This document shows, in pieces, positions 10,535 through 23,300 of a DNA stretch of 64,000 nucleotides. Each line of letters starts with the position of its first letter. Position 1 is the first letter of the stretch. The position numbers and the translations under genes were made by a program. Origin of the DNA: Chionoecetes opilio (Eukaryota > Arthropoda > Malacostraca > Decapoda > Majidae). Where the stretch lies: assembly GCA_016584305.1 (NCBI GenBank), contig JACEEZ010007177.1, positions 1-64,000 on the forward strand, in the 5' to 3' direction. Under the pieces are notes generated by a model, which saw only the letters and a list, made by a program, of their open reading frames with translations, had not been told where the DNA came from and searched no databases.

Positions 10535-11690
10535 CGCGACCCCACCATTTTTTTTTCTTTTCGGGTCACAAATATTAACAAACCCGGGGCAAAAAAGGCA
10601 AAAATTTTTTGCGGGGGGCCCAAAACTCGGGGATATAAAATTGCGGAGTTCTTTAATTTTGGGGGGGGGACAAACATTTTATGATGGGGGGGACGGTGGT
10701 GACGTGTCGGATCTTTTGGTCGAAGTTGCCCCCGGCAGGGACAAAAATTTGGCTGCAAATATTTCCCACCCAAACACGGCATTAATTATTTGACATTTAT
10801 TTTTTTAATTGCGACGCTTCTAATTCAATATAACAGAAAGCTGAAAATACATAGCTACATAGTTAAACCAAGAACCGATTAAAACGAATTTGGGGGGGTG
10901 GGGGGCCAATTGTAACACTCCTTTTGTTACCATTCTTGTACGTTGTTTTTTTAAGGCGGATTTTTGAAGGATTACAAAAAAACACAAGAAAAAAAATTTA
11001 AATGATTTGGCTTGGTAAAAAACAATTTTTTTGTTTTGGCGGTTTTTTTATTAATAGCTAAAAAATTTTTTGTTAGGGGGATACCAAACTTTTATTAATG
11101 ATTCAAACTTTTTTGATGTGGGACTGGTTATGGGATGTTTGTGTTTTTTTTGCACGTTCTGGACGCAACTTGCCATAAAAACAAGAAATCCATTTTACAA
11201 ATCAATTCAACCCCACCTTAATTTTGTGGAAAAACCAAGTTTTCTCCCTATTTCTCCCCTATTTTTTCCAAAAAAAATGGCTTCTCAGAACATTCTTTGA
11301 GAAAAGCCAAAATTGCCATTCAAAATTTAATTGCTTACCTTCTGGAAAAAAAACCGGTGTGGGACCCAAAAAAAACACGGAACCAAAGGGTGTTTGCCTT
11401 TTTGTGCTTTAATAATTTGGCAGGTCCTGAAATATTGACCCAAAAAATTGCCATGTGACCGGGGGCGATCACAAAAAAAATGTACATTTTTTCAAAAGGG
11501 GGAATTACGAATTCCTGCCAGGGAACCGCTTTTCCCATCAAAAAAAAACACTATGTTAGACGGATAAAAAGATAGGGATGTATGGGTTTCAATCCAATAA
11601 GCTTTTGGCCTGGTTTTTGAACGGCCACAAAGGAGGCGCCTAAAAATTAAAACGATTATTTTCTAAAAAAAAATCTTGTTTTTAAACAAA
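10535..11690. other. Intermediate-quality unassigned sequence
   Basis: Readable but homopolymer-laden sequence. At about 10670-10790 a patch of balanced composition could once have been coding (part of an open plus-strand frame of 106 codons from 10473), but I recognise no protein. The rest is AT-rich and featureless. Confidence 0.4.
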
Positions 11691-12480
11691 AAAAAAAAAA
11701 GATGGCCCGGGGTAAGAATTTAAAATTTTTACAAAAAAAAGCCATTTTTGGTTTCCAGGGGGGTTTTCCCCCCTTAAAAAAATTGGGGCCCAAAAAAAAA
11801 TTTTTTTTTTTTGGGGGGGGGCCAAAAAAAAGTTTTATTTTTAAAAAAATTTTTAAATTTCAAAAAAAACCCTAAAAAGGGTATAAATTTTTCAAATTAA
11901 CAAAAAAATTGTTTTTTGAAGTTTTTTTTTTTTAAAGCATTAAGTTTATTTGAAGTTTAAAAGGGGTTTCCCTTTGGTAAAAAAGGTTAATTTTTTCAGT
12001 AAAAAAACCCCAAGGAAAATTTTTTTTATAAAATTTTTTAAAAACCCCCCAAAAATTTTTGGGGGGGTTTTTTCCAACCAGGGGTTTAAAAAAAAATAAA
12101 ACATTAAATTTTTTAAAAAAAAAACCCTTAATATTTTTTCTTTTTTAGGAAAATAATAAATTTTTGGTTTTTTGGTTTTTTTTAAAATTCCTTGGGTAAA
12201 AAGGGAAAAAAAGGGTCACGAAAAAAATCAAAATTTTTTCTTTTAAAAAAAAATGCAATTTTATTGGGCCCCTTTTAAAAGGGTAAAGGCCCCCCCGAAA
12301 AAAAACCCCTTTAAAAAAAAAATTTTTAAAAATTTTTCCCCAAAAATTTTTAAAGGGGAAAACCCCAAAAAAAAAGTTTTTTTAAAAATTTAAATAAAAA
12401 AAATTTTTTTTTTTTTAAAAAGGGGGGTATTTTAATGGGTTTCCCCCCATAATTTGGTAAGAGTTTTTTTGGTTTTTTAA
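11691..12480. other. Homopolymer-smeared sequence
   Basis: The same run-of-runs texture as 2395-4709, here mostly A and T. Nothing can be called. Confidence 0.75.
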
Positions 12481-12607
12481 ATTTGTCCCCCCCCCTACAA
12501 GAACCCGGTAATTAAAATGACCTCATACCAATTGAAAACATCATGGCCGAAAAGGAAACAATAAAATATTGTGTGTTTCTATATATTTTTTTTTTTTTTT
12601 TCGACAG

Positions 12608-12799
12608 AAACCCTGCCCAGTTCCAAAGAAACGGTTTATTTGAAGTTTTTTGTTATAACACTTTCCCCCTAATAAGCATACGGGAAAAAGTCCACAGGAG
12701 CCAAGCAAAAGGTGTAGTGGCTACAAAAAATTCCTGGCCCCTTACAATACTCCCGGTCCAAAATTCCCCCGCTTTTCTTTTTATAAATCCAGTTAATTG
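12608..12799 (+). other. Possible exon of an unrecognised gene
   Basis: A long T tract ending in CGACAG (AG at 12606-12607) looks like a 3' splice site, and GTAAGA at 12800-12805 looks like a 5' splice site. The 192 bases between them keep one plus-strand frame open and have fairly normal base diversity. The translated segment has no domain I recognise. Against it, the minus strand is open over the same stretch as well (about 84 codons, 12653-12907), the T tract may be an artefact, and such splice-like pairs are common by chance. Confidence 0.15.
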
Positions 12800-12805
12800 G
12801 TAAGA

Positions 12806-13739
12806 ACCGGCACCCAAAAATGCCAAAAAACCTGTTTGGTGCAACGGCCAAACTGGGGTGCAACGGTGCCAAAAACAACCGGTAAAAACCACAATTTTTT
12901 TACACACTTTTTATAACGTAAATTGGTAAATTAACAAAATCTAACACACACGGGGGGTGGCCCCCTATTGGTAGTAAAGCCAGTTAAAAAGTAAAACCCC
13001 CGATGGAAATGGAATTTGGGTTTATAGTTCCAGGTTTTTTGTCGGTTCGCCCGTGTAAAAACCTTTGGAAAAAAAAATGGGGTGGAATTCCCGTGGGAAA
13101 AATAGCGTGCCAAACAGCGGTGTGTTTTTGTTATTGTTTAAAAATGCCCAATCTATAGGGTTCCCCCCTTAAAAGGGTAAAGACAGAAAACTGTGGGTGG
13201 GGGGGGGGCAAAATTTAACTTTTTGGGAAATTTTGGGGTTTTGTGTTGGTGTGGGGGCTTTTAAAGGGGTGCCTACCAGTTCAAATTTTTTTCCCGCAGT
13301 TTTATCGCCCGAATGAAAAGGCGCTAATTAAATTTGCATAAACTTTAGTTTTTTTATCTCCAAAATATTTAAAATTAAGGAACACCTTATTGAAAAAATC
13401 AGGTGGGTCCTTCCTCATATCTTCATTTTATGTACCCAAATTATTTTTAGTTTTTGGATAGTCCTTGGGAAAAATTAATTTATTATTGGTATTTAAAACC
13501 AACGTATGTTTTATTTTGTAACATGCAGAGTCCTTTTGGGAAACCAAAAAATATCCCCCCTTTTCCCCTTTTTAAAACTAAGCTACGTTTTTTTTTGTCC
13601 CCCAAACCTTAATAAACTTTTTCCCCAAATTTTAACTGGATTGGAAAAACAAAACCCCAAAAAAGCTAATAAAATTTTAAAAAAAATTTTAAATAAAATT
13701 TTTCAGGGCAGTCCCATTTTTTGTTTTTTTTGAAAAAAT
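12806..13739. other. Intermediate-quality unassigned sequence
   Basis: Readable AT-leaning DNA with scattered poly-G runs; no gene, RNA or repeat is recognised. Quality falls steadily toward 13.7 kb. Confidence 0.45.
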
Positions 13740-16700
13740 TCTCAAGTCCAAAAAACCCGTCGAATCCCCCAAACCCCCCCCTTTTTTTTTAGCTTTTTTT
13801 GGGGCTACCCCCCTAAGATTTAAAAAAATTTTTCCTTTTTTTTTTTTTTTCCAGTGGAAAATGAATGCCAAAATTAAACTATAATGGGGGGGGCCCCCAC
13901 CCCCCAAAATTGATTTTTTAAAAATCCTGAACGGATGCTGGGTTTTAAATTTTTTTTTTAAAAACTTGATAATTTTTTTTTTATGTATTTTTTCCAGATA
14001 TGCCACTTATGAAAAAGTTTTTCACCCTTTTTTTCGAAGCGAGGCCCCTTTTTTTTTTTTTTCCCCCCTAATACGGACGTGGGACCCAATGAATCCCCTC
14101 ATTGAAAATCATTTTGCCCGAAAAAAAGGGGCAAAGGGGGAAGGGCTTACTAAACCCCTTTTTGTAACAAAAATGTTTAAAAACCCCAAAAATTTCTATT
14201 TTAACAAAAAAAAAAACTTTTTCCCCCGGAAGCAGCACAGAAATGGAGAAACCATTTAGGGAAAACCTCTGCTTGAAAAAATCTGCCCCAAAGTTTTTTT
14301 TGCTCTGTTTACGGAAAAAACTCCTTAAAAAAAGATTTTTTTTACAAACTCGTATTGCCAAAGGTTGCGGGGGGAAAGAACCCCCGAAAAAAGTTTTTTT
14401 TTTGGGGAAAAACACCCCTTTAGGGGGGAACCAAAATGCGACTACCAAACCCCCAAACTTTCCATCCTTTTCCCCACTGAATAAGGTTCCCCTGTCAGAC
14501 GTTTTTTTTTCGCAGGTGGGCCCCCCCAAGGAGCAAAGCCCCAATTTTCCCTGTGCTTTTTTTTTCTTTTGTGAAAAATCCGACAGAGGGGAGAGTTTTT
14601 TTTCCTTTTCCCCCCCCTGACAATTGCGGGTGGGGGGAAACCCGGTTTTTGGTGGAACATAAAAGGGGAACAAAACTTTGACGCCCCAAAAAGGGGCCAT
14701 ATTTCCAGATTTTTTTTTTTTTTCCCCCCGTTTTTTTTTTTTTTTTTTTTTTTGGGGGTAAAAACAAAAAAATAAAGATACAAAACCCCAACGGGGGCCC
14801 CCGAGCTTTTTTTTTTTTTGGTCCCCCCCCACGCCCCAACAACAACAAGAAAAGTTTTTTTTTTCCCCTCCCCCCCCCCGGTCCCCCCTTTTTTTTTCCA
14901 TCCAATTTTTTTTTCCCCCAAACCATTTACAGGGGGAGTTTTTTTTTAACATAACCCCCGAAAATTTTTACATGAAAATATATTTGGGGAAAAACCCCCC
15001 AAATCATCATGGGGTTTTTTAAATTATTGAAAAGGGGGCCCCCCCCCTTTTTTTTTGATGTAAAAGGGGTTTTGGAGGAAACCCCCTTTTGGGTGGGTGG
15101 TGGGGGGAAATTTTGCCCCGCCCAACCCCCCCCAAAAAATGTTTTTGGCCCCCTTTTTTTTTTATTTTTTATATATTTTAACGCCCCTTAGACAAGGGGT
15201 TTGGCCAACACTATCAAAACTATTTTTTAAAAGGGGGCAAAAAAATTTTCTTAATCCCCCGGAAAAAAAGGTTTTTAAATTAAAAATAAATAAAAAAAGG
15301 GTCAAATCAACTATCCAAGATTACCGCCCACGGGTTGCTTGACGGCTTTTGAAATGCATTGGGCCCCCCCCATTTATTTAACATATTAAACGCCAAAGAA
15401 AATGCCCTAGAAACCGGGCCCCCTCGAGGGACAGGTAACAAAAACCTTTAAAAAACCTAACATTAAGCAAAGAGTACCCCGGGTTCCAAAAATAAATGGG
15501 GTTAAAAATTAAAACTTTTTCAACCAGTATTTTTTTTTTTTTGGGAGTACGAGGCCCCCCCAAAAAAAAACTCTTTTTTCCGGGTGTTTTTTTTAAATGT
15601 GGTTAAAAGATTTGATTTTCCATTTTTTTAAAAAAATGGGTGGGGAAATCCCCCATTTTGCAGTTTTTTTTTTCCCCCCCCCTCCATAAAAAAACCTGGG
15701 AAAACCCCCGTCCGGGAAAACGGTTTTTTTTTAGGGAAAAACGTCCCCCCCCAAAGGGGGAAATTTCCCCCTCGCCAAAACCCCAAAACCCCCTAGAACC
15801 CCCCCGCCCCCCCCCGACTTTTGGACTTTTTTTAAACCAACCCGGGGGATTATTTGGAAAAAATAATTTAAACCTTAACTGATTTCAAGCAACGTTTTAA
15901 AAAATTTCCAAACCCTGAATCCAAAACCCCAATGGGTTTTACACTTGTTTTTAAAAATTTTTTTTAAAATTGGGGGCCCCCTGTAATTCAAGAATTGGAA
16001 AACCCCCAAACGAAGGGCGGGGGAGGGGTTTTTTTTCCCCCATCGGGGAAAATTTTTTTTTTTTTTCCCCAGGTACCTCGGGGAAAAAACCTGTCCCCGG
16101 GGGGTTTTTTTTGGGGCGGGTAAATTTTTTTTACAAATGGGTTTTTCCCCCTTTAAGGGTAATTAAAAAAATCCATATGGATTTAAAAAAAAATATCCGG
16201 TTAAAAACCCCCCTTTTGGGATAAAACAAAAAGGCCAAAAAACAAAAAAAAATAATTTACCGAATGGTTTTCCCTACCCCCAATTTTATTTTTCCCTTAA
16301 AATTTTTTTGGGGGGGAAAAAATCTTGAGTTTAAATCTTTTTAACTAAACCGGAAAAAAAATCAGTTTTTGGATAAATATGGACATTTTAAGCCAAGCGC
16401 CCCCCCCCCCCCCCCCTGTTTTTTCCAAAACAAAAAACTAACCGGGGGGGTTTTTTTTTTTTTTTTAAAAAACCCTGGTGCAGGGATTAAAAGGGGAAAA
16501 AATTTTGGGCAAAATTAAAATGAAAATTTTTTTCCCGACCGATTTTTGTTTTTGGCCCCCCCTAAAATTTTAACCACATAAACCCATAAGGGGAAAAAAA
16601 AAATACTTTTAACCCCCCTTTTGCCCCATCCCCAATTTACTGGTTGAAAGTTAAAAAAAAAAACCCCCAATTTTAAAAAAAGGGGGGAAAATTTTTTTTT

Positions 16701-16925
16701 TTTTAAACCAGGACCCCAAAAAATTTTTTCCCCTAAAAACAATTTTTTTGGGTTTAAAATTTTTTTGTTTTTTTTTTTTTTTCCCCGAAAATGGACCCCC
16801 CCCAAAAAAACTCGAATTTTTTCCGTCGAAAAAAATCCCACTATTTTTTTTTTTCAGAGATAAAAAAATTTTTTTTTTTTCTAGGAAAAGAGTTGTTAAA
16901 AGAGAAAATAAAAAAAACTAAAAAA
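13740..16925. other. Mostly smeared sequence with partly readable patches
   Basis: Homopolymer blocks dominate. The patches at about 13990-14290 and 15290-15500 are somewhat more diverse but hold no recognisable motif. A minus-strand frame of 294 codons (14068-14952) is Lys/Gly/Phe-rich and has several other long frames overlapping it, so I reject it as a gene. Confidence 0.75.
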
Positions 16926-17380
16926 AAACCCCCCCCCTTTTTTTAGACTCCACAATCTACCTAACCCCCCCCCTTTAAAACTCCTAATCTAACCTAACCC
17001 CCCTTTTTTAACTCCCCAAATCTAACCAAACCCCCCCTTTTTTAGACCACTAATCCCAAAACCCCCCTTTTAGCCCCCTAATCCAACCCTAAACCCCCCA
17101 CCTTTTTTAGACTCCCCCAATCTAACCTAACCCCCCCCCTTTTAAAACCGCCCCCCCAAAATTTTTAACCAAAAACCCTACCTTTTTAGCCCCCTCACTA
17201 ATTAACCTAAACCCCCCCTTTTTTTTAACCTCACCAACCCCAAAAACCCCAAACCCCACCTTTTGACTCCCAATTTTTTTAAAACCCCACCTTTAACCCC
17301 CACTAAACTAACCCTTTTCCCCCCCTACCTTTTAGATAAAAACCAAAATTCTAACCTAACCCCATTTTTTTTTAAACAAA
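16926..17380. repeat. Degenerate tandem array with CTAACCTAAC cores
   Basis: About a dozen imperfect units of roughly 30-42 bases follow one another. The best-preserved units read as a C run, a T run, AGACTCC, an AATCT core and then CTAACCTAAC (for example near 16940-16970, 16982-17000 and 17109-17130). On the minus strand the core reads GTTAGGTTAG, containing the arthropod-type telomere motif TTAGG. Units further right lose the pattern, partly through homopolymer errors. It could be a subtelomeric or interstitial satellite, or a simple minisatellite. Unit length and copy number are estimates by eye. Confidence 0.6.
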
Positions 17381-20380
17381 ACTAAACCCCAAAATCCCTT
17401 AAAAAGGGGGCCCCCCCCCGGTTTTTTTTTAATGGGAGAACCCAAAAGGGGGGGGAAAAAGCAAAAGGTTCCCCCCAAACCCAAAAGGAAAAAAGTTTTT
17501 AGGCGTACCCTAACTTTTTGTTTTTTTTTCTCCCCCTCCCTGTAAGTAAACATTTTTTTTTAAAAATCTCAAAAAATAAATTTTTTTGGGGAAACGGAAG
17601 CTTTTATTGAAAAGAAAATTTTTTTCCCTTAGAAAAAACCCCAAAAAGGGGGTAAAAAACAAAAACCATACTCCCCAATTTGGGGGTGGGAATTCTGGGC
17701 CTATTTGTAAAAAATTTTAAATATTTTTATTGGCAGTGGGCCCAAAAAAAACCCCTTTCAGATGCCAATAGCCCCCCGCCCAAAATTTAAATTTTTCTAC
17801 TAAAAGCCCCAACCTGTGATTTCCCAGGGCAGCTAGCCCCCCTAAAAAACTTTTTAACTATCGTAAAAATTTTTTTTTAACAGTAATATTTTTTTTTATA
17901 TATATAATAGCTTTTTTATATTCCTCAGAAGTGGGGACCTGGCTTCCCCATGCCTTACAGGATTTTTTTTTTTTCCCCCTTTTTATTTTTTTGGGAGCCC
18001 CTTTTTTTTTTTTTGCTCTTTTTTTTTCCTTGCATAAACCAAAAAATTAGCACTTGGTTTTTTTTATTATAGCTAGGTTTTTTTTAAGTTTTTTAAAGGC
18101 CCAGTTTTTTTTTTTTGTTTTTACGTTTTAGGGGATTATTTTTTTTGGTTTTTAAAAAGCAAATCTGATGGTGCCCGGGGTTTTCTGGGGGGGTTTTTTT
18201 TGGCGGCCCCCCGCAAAAAATCCTGCGTAAAAAAATTTTTCCTATCTAATTTATTTTTTTCACAACATTTATTTTTCCCCTGTTTTTTTTGGGATTTTCC
18301 CCAACCCCCCCTTTTTTTAAAGGTTTTTTTTTTTTGGTAAAAAACTTCCCCCCCGAAAATAGGGTGGCTGCCCCAACCAGCCGGACAGCCCCCGGCAAAG
18401 CGCCCCAAACCTCCCCCTTTGTAAACCTAAATAACTCGCAAAATCCCCTTTCCCAAAACTTTACCCAAAAAATAAAAAAAAAGCTAAAAATAACTAAATT
18501 TTTAAACCCCCCCAAAAGGGGGAATAGGGTTTTTTTTTTTTTTTTTACCACACAGTTTTTCTTGCCCCCAATTCATGTACCATCAAAAACAACTTGATTT
18601 CCCAAAAAAATTAAATCACTTTTTATGGAAAATTCTTTTCCCCTTTAGTTTTTTTAAATTTTTTTTAAAAATTATTTTCAGCCAATTTGTTTTTAAAACT
18701 TGCCCCTATTTTTCCCCCGAAACCCCGCCCCATGTTTTTTTTTTTTCCCCCCGGGGGAAAACCCCCCATAAAAGCGTTTTTTAAATGAAGGTTTTTTTTT
18801 TAGTTTTTTTTTGGTTTTTTTTTTAGGTTTTTTTTAATAATCCCGCTAACCGAAATTCCCTCCCTCCCCCCCTCATCCAAAAGCTTCCAAAATTTTTTTC
18901 CCCCCACCCCCCAAACCTAAAAATTCCTAATAAGCCCTTTTTTTTTCCGGGGTTCCGTTAACCCAATCCCCAAAAACCCAACCCCCTTGCCCCCCCCCAA
19001 ACGGAAAATTTTTTTTTTCCGGATTTTTTTTTTGTCCTGGAAACCCCAAAATTTTTTTTTTGTACAAAAACAGTAAAAATAAAAATTTATAAAATTTTAA
19101 AAAATTTAAAATATATAAATATATATATTTATATATTTTATATATATTTTATTATTTAAATAAAATTTTTTTTTTTTTTAGGGTATTTTTTTTTTTTTTT
19201 TTTTTAATCTATTTTGTTTACTCCCCCTTTTTTTGTCCCCAAAAAAACAATTAAATTTTAATGAAAAAGGGGGGCCTTAGGGAAAAAAAAAATGAAATTT
19301 TTGGGGCTTTTAAAAAAAAGTTTTTTTTAAAAATTTTTTAAAAAAACCCCCCAAAAACGTTTAAAAAAAACATTTTTTTTTTTTTTTCCCCCCGGGGGGT
19401 TTTTTCCCAAAAAGGACGCGTTTTTTTTTTTTTTTTTTTTTTTTTTTTTGTACCCCCGCCCTTTGTTTTTTTTTTTAAAAAGAAAAAATTTTTTTTTTTT
19501 TTCTGCCCCATTTTTTTTTTTTTTTAAACTTTTCATAAGTTTTTTAAAAAAGGGTGGAAAACCCGCTTTGTAACAGATCCCCCTTTTTTTTTTACACATG
19601 GCAGCCCCCCTTTTTATGCCTTTTCGTGGGAAAATCCATGGATTTTACGGGGAAGGTTTTTTTTTCCCCCCCGGTAATCCCCCCCCCGGGCCCCCCCCCC
19701 CCAAAAAGGGCCCCCACCCCTTCCCCCTTTCCCCCGGGCCTTGAAACCCCATGGGGCCCACTAATCAGATTGGAATTTTTCTAGCAAGGTTTTTTTTTTT
19801 TTTTTTGGGCCCCCGAAAGAGAGTTTTTGATACCCTTCCTAACAGAAAAAACAAATTTTCCCCTTCCCTCCTCCCGAGGGACAGGAAATTTTAGAAAAAA
19901 GACCCCCTTACATAAACCCAAATTTTTTTCAAAAAAAAACCCCTTTTTTTTGGATTTTAAAATTTTTTTTAAACAATTTTTTTTTTTACAGGATTTCAGA
20001 AATTTTTTTACATTTTTTTTTTAGGGGGGTTTTTTTTTGCAAAAAAACTTAAATTTATTTTTTGATTGGGGGGGAATTTTTTTGGGGAAAAGGGGGGTTT
20101 TGGGGGTTTGGGTAACCCCAGAGTAGGAGCATGGGTTTGGGGGGGGAAATTTTGGTATTTTGGAACCACCCCCTAAAAAAAGGGGGTAGGGGGGGGGAAA
20201 ATGTTTTGGGTGTGAGTGAGTAAATTTTGGGCCCCAAAACTTTTTGGCCCCGCTGGTTTTAGGAAAACCCTTTTTCCCCTTGCCTTTTTCCCCTTTTCAT
20301 GAAGGTAAAACCCTTTTTTTTTGTTGGGAAAAGGGTAAAACAGGGGGGTTGGGATGGTTTTAAAAATGTATAGTTAAACA
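17381..20380. other. Homopolymer-smeared sequence
   Basis: Runs of T, C and A dominate. An AT-only-like stretch at about 19077-19170 contains (TA)n. No gene or RNA is recognisable. Confidence 0.8.
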
Positions 20381-23300
20381 TGAATTTCAATGGCAAAGTC
20401 AGTTTTTTTTTGCCATTTCCCCCGGTGTACGGGGAACAGCTTTTTTGCCCCGCAACCCCTTTTTAGGGGGAACCGAGGAAAAGGCTTTTGGCCCCCTCCC
20501 CCTTTGGAAAAACATAAAAACCCATTTTCCCCCCCCTTTTTTTTTTTTTCTGAAACTTTGGGTAAAAAAATCTACCCCCCCCCCCTTTTTTCCTCCCTTT
20601 TCCCCCTGGGACTAACAAACAAACATTTTTTTTTCCCCCTTCAGCTTACTCCCCAAAAAAGGGGAAAAAAAAAAAAATTTAGGGCCCATTTCCCCCAAAG
20701 GGGGAAATAATTTAAAACAGAAAAAGGTGAAAATTAAAAGGGAAAAATTTCCCCCCCAGTTTTTTTTTTTTTTTTCCCAAAAATTACATTAACCTAAAAA
20801 AATTTCTTTTTGTACTTTTTCACTACTTTTTCCCCCCATAAAATGCAAACAAACCCCCCCGGGAAAAAGGGGGGGTTTGGGGAAAATTTTCCCGACTAAA
20901 AACCCAAATACACTTTTTTTTCCAAGGGGGCCCCCTTTCCCATTCTCACCAAATTTCCCCCAATTTGGGGTTTGTTGCGCTTCCCCTTACCTGGGAACGG
21001 GGGAAATTTTCCCCCCAAATAAAAACTTGCGAACACGGCCCAAAAAATTTTTTTTCCCCCCCCAGCCCCCGCGTGGGTCCCCCCCGGGGGCCCCCAAGAC
21101 GGTGGTTTTTTTCCCCCGCCAATCCTTTTAAAGTTTTTTCCACCGGGTAAAAACCCCGGTTTTTTTCCCCCAAAACCCCGCCCAAGAGGGGCCCCCCGGT
21201 TTGGGTCTGCAAGCTTTTTTTTTTCCCCCCCCCATTGCAGGAATGCCAAGGGGGGGGCTTGGGCCCTTGGATTTTGGGCCAAAATCCCCTCAAAACCCTG
21301 GGTTTTTTTTGGGTCCCCCCGGTGGAGAAGAACGAACTGTACCGGGCCCCCCAAGGGCTTTCTATGCCTACAACCCCTTTTGGCCGGGGGGGGATTCCCT
21401 CCCCTTTTTTTGTGGGGGGGCCCCCCCAACCCTTTGGTGGGGGGGAAAAATGGGGCCCCCCCGGTAGTGCCCCCATGACCCCCAAAAGTAATTCAAAATC
21501 CCCCCAACTCCTTTTCCGGGACCCCCCTTTTTTTGGGGGCCCCAAATTTTTCCCCCTGGGGTTTTTTTTTTTTTTTTTGGGGGGGGGTGGGGTTTTGCTT
21601 TTCCGCAAACCCCATTCCCCCCCATCCTTTTTTTTTCCCAAACCCAGGGCCCCCCACATAGGGAAGATTTCCCCCCGTTTTTCAATCCGGACCCCGCAAA
21701 CTGTGGGGGGAAAGGGTTTTTTTTTTGGGGGAAAACCTGGGAAGGGGTTTTTTGCCTTTTTTTTTTTTGGCCCACACCCCTCCCGGCCCACAATGGCCCC
21801 CCAAGGAAAATGACAAAATTTTTTTTGGCCCCCAAATTTTTGTTCCCCCCCCCCGCCCCAAATTTGCTGTAAAAAAACAAAACCCCACCTTGGAAGAAGG
21901 AACCCTAAATCCAAAAATGGAGGATGATGAAAAAAACTTCCCAAAGCCCGACCCCAAAAAAACATGGGAAACGCAGCCAAAACAAGTCCCCGGGGGAGGC
22001 GTGTCCCCGGTTTTTTTTTTCCTTTTGGGGATTTTTTTTTTAGGTGACGCCTGGGCCCCTTGAAACTAACCGGAAGGGGGTTTCCCCCACGGTAAAAAAA
22101 AAAAGTCCCCCCCCACATGGGTGCAAAAAATGTTTCCCCCTGCACCACATTCCTCGCATCTTTGGGGGGGTTTGTTAAAAAAACAATTTTTTAAAGTACG
22201 TTTTTTGGGGGGGTTTTTTGGCCCCCGAGTGGGGGGAATTCCCCTTTTTTACAAATTTTCGCCCTTTCCCCCCAAAAGTCCACAACCCCGGGAGTCCCCC
22301 CCCCCCCAGAGGAAGGGTACACCTATCAGGCCCCCGCCCTTTGGGTTTTTTTCCCTAAATTTTCGGGGGAAAAAAAAAACTGTTTTTTTTCAATGTCAAT
22401 TGGGGGTTTTCAAAAAAAAGAAAAGGCCAATAGAAGGGGGCCCAATTTTTTTCCCCCCCCAAAGCAATGGGGCCCTCGAAAAAAGCCCCCAAAAACTTTC
22501 CACGGGGAAAGTGGAAAAAATTACAAAGAAAAATTGCTGTGCCCCCCTGGGGCCCTTCCCATTAAAAACTTTTTCTCGAAAAAAAAAACCCAGGACAGCC
22601 CTGCCCCTTCCCCCGTCACCGCCCAAAGATGCCCCCTGCCCCCCTTGAATAAAAGGGGGGAGTGGAGGGGGAACTTTTTTTTCACTAAAGGGGGCCCCGA
22701 ATCCAATACTTTGGCCAAGTTAAAGGGAAAATTTTTGGCAAAAATCGTGGACATGGGAAAAATTCCCCCTCCCCCCCAAAGGCCCCCCCCCTGGCTTTCG
22801 TAAAAATTATTCTACTTTAGTCCCCCCCCCCCCTCACCAAGTACGTAACAAATTTTTATGCTGAAATCTGCAAAAATTTTTACTTTTCCCCTTTTTTTTC
22901 CCCCTTTCTCAAATAAAACCCCCCACTTTTTTTTTCCTCAAATAAAAATTTTTTTTTGTTTTTTTTTTTTCCCCCCAACAAAACACTTAAATGAATTTTT
23001 CCCATTTTTTTTTTTTTTTAATAAAATTTTTTTCCCCCTGCCTATTAGCAGTGGTCCCCCCCCTTTCCCCAAAAGTAAAATACGTTTGAGCTTCCCCTTT
23101 TTTTTTAAAATTTATCGTCATCATATCTTGTAAAAGGGTGCTCTGTTTTTTAAACCATTTTTTTTTTTTTTGCCCCCTATAAATTTTCCCCTCGTCCCAA
23201 AAAAGTCCCCCCCTTTTTTTAATTTTTTTTTTTTTTTTTTTCATCCCGCTTTTTTTTTGACCAAAATGTTTTTTTTCCCCCCTTGGCCCCTACAAAACCC

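Noticed and set aside
14068..14952. Minus-strand open frame of 294 codons
   Set aside because: It is rich in Lys and Gly runs that coincide with poly-T and poly-C in the plus strand, other long minus-strand frames overlap it, and it has no recognisable motif.
16926..17380. CRISPR-like array
   Set aside because: The whole unit is imperfectly repeated with no constant repeat separated by unique spacers, there are no cas genes, and the context is eukaryotic.
20946..22148. Minus-strand open frame of about 400 codons
   Set aside because: It lies in smeared sequence, is made mostly of Gly, Lys, Phe and Pro from homopolymer codons, has several equally plausible frames overlapping it on both strands, and contains no domain.
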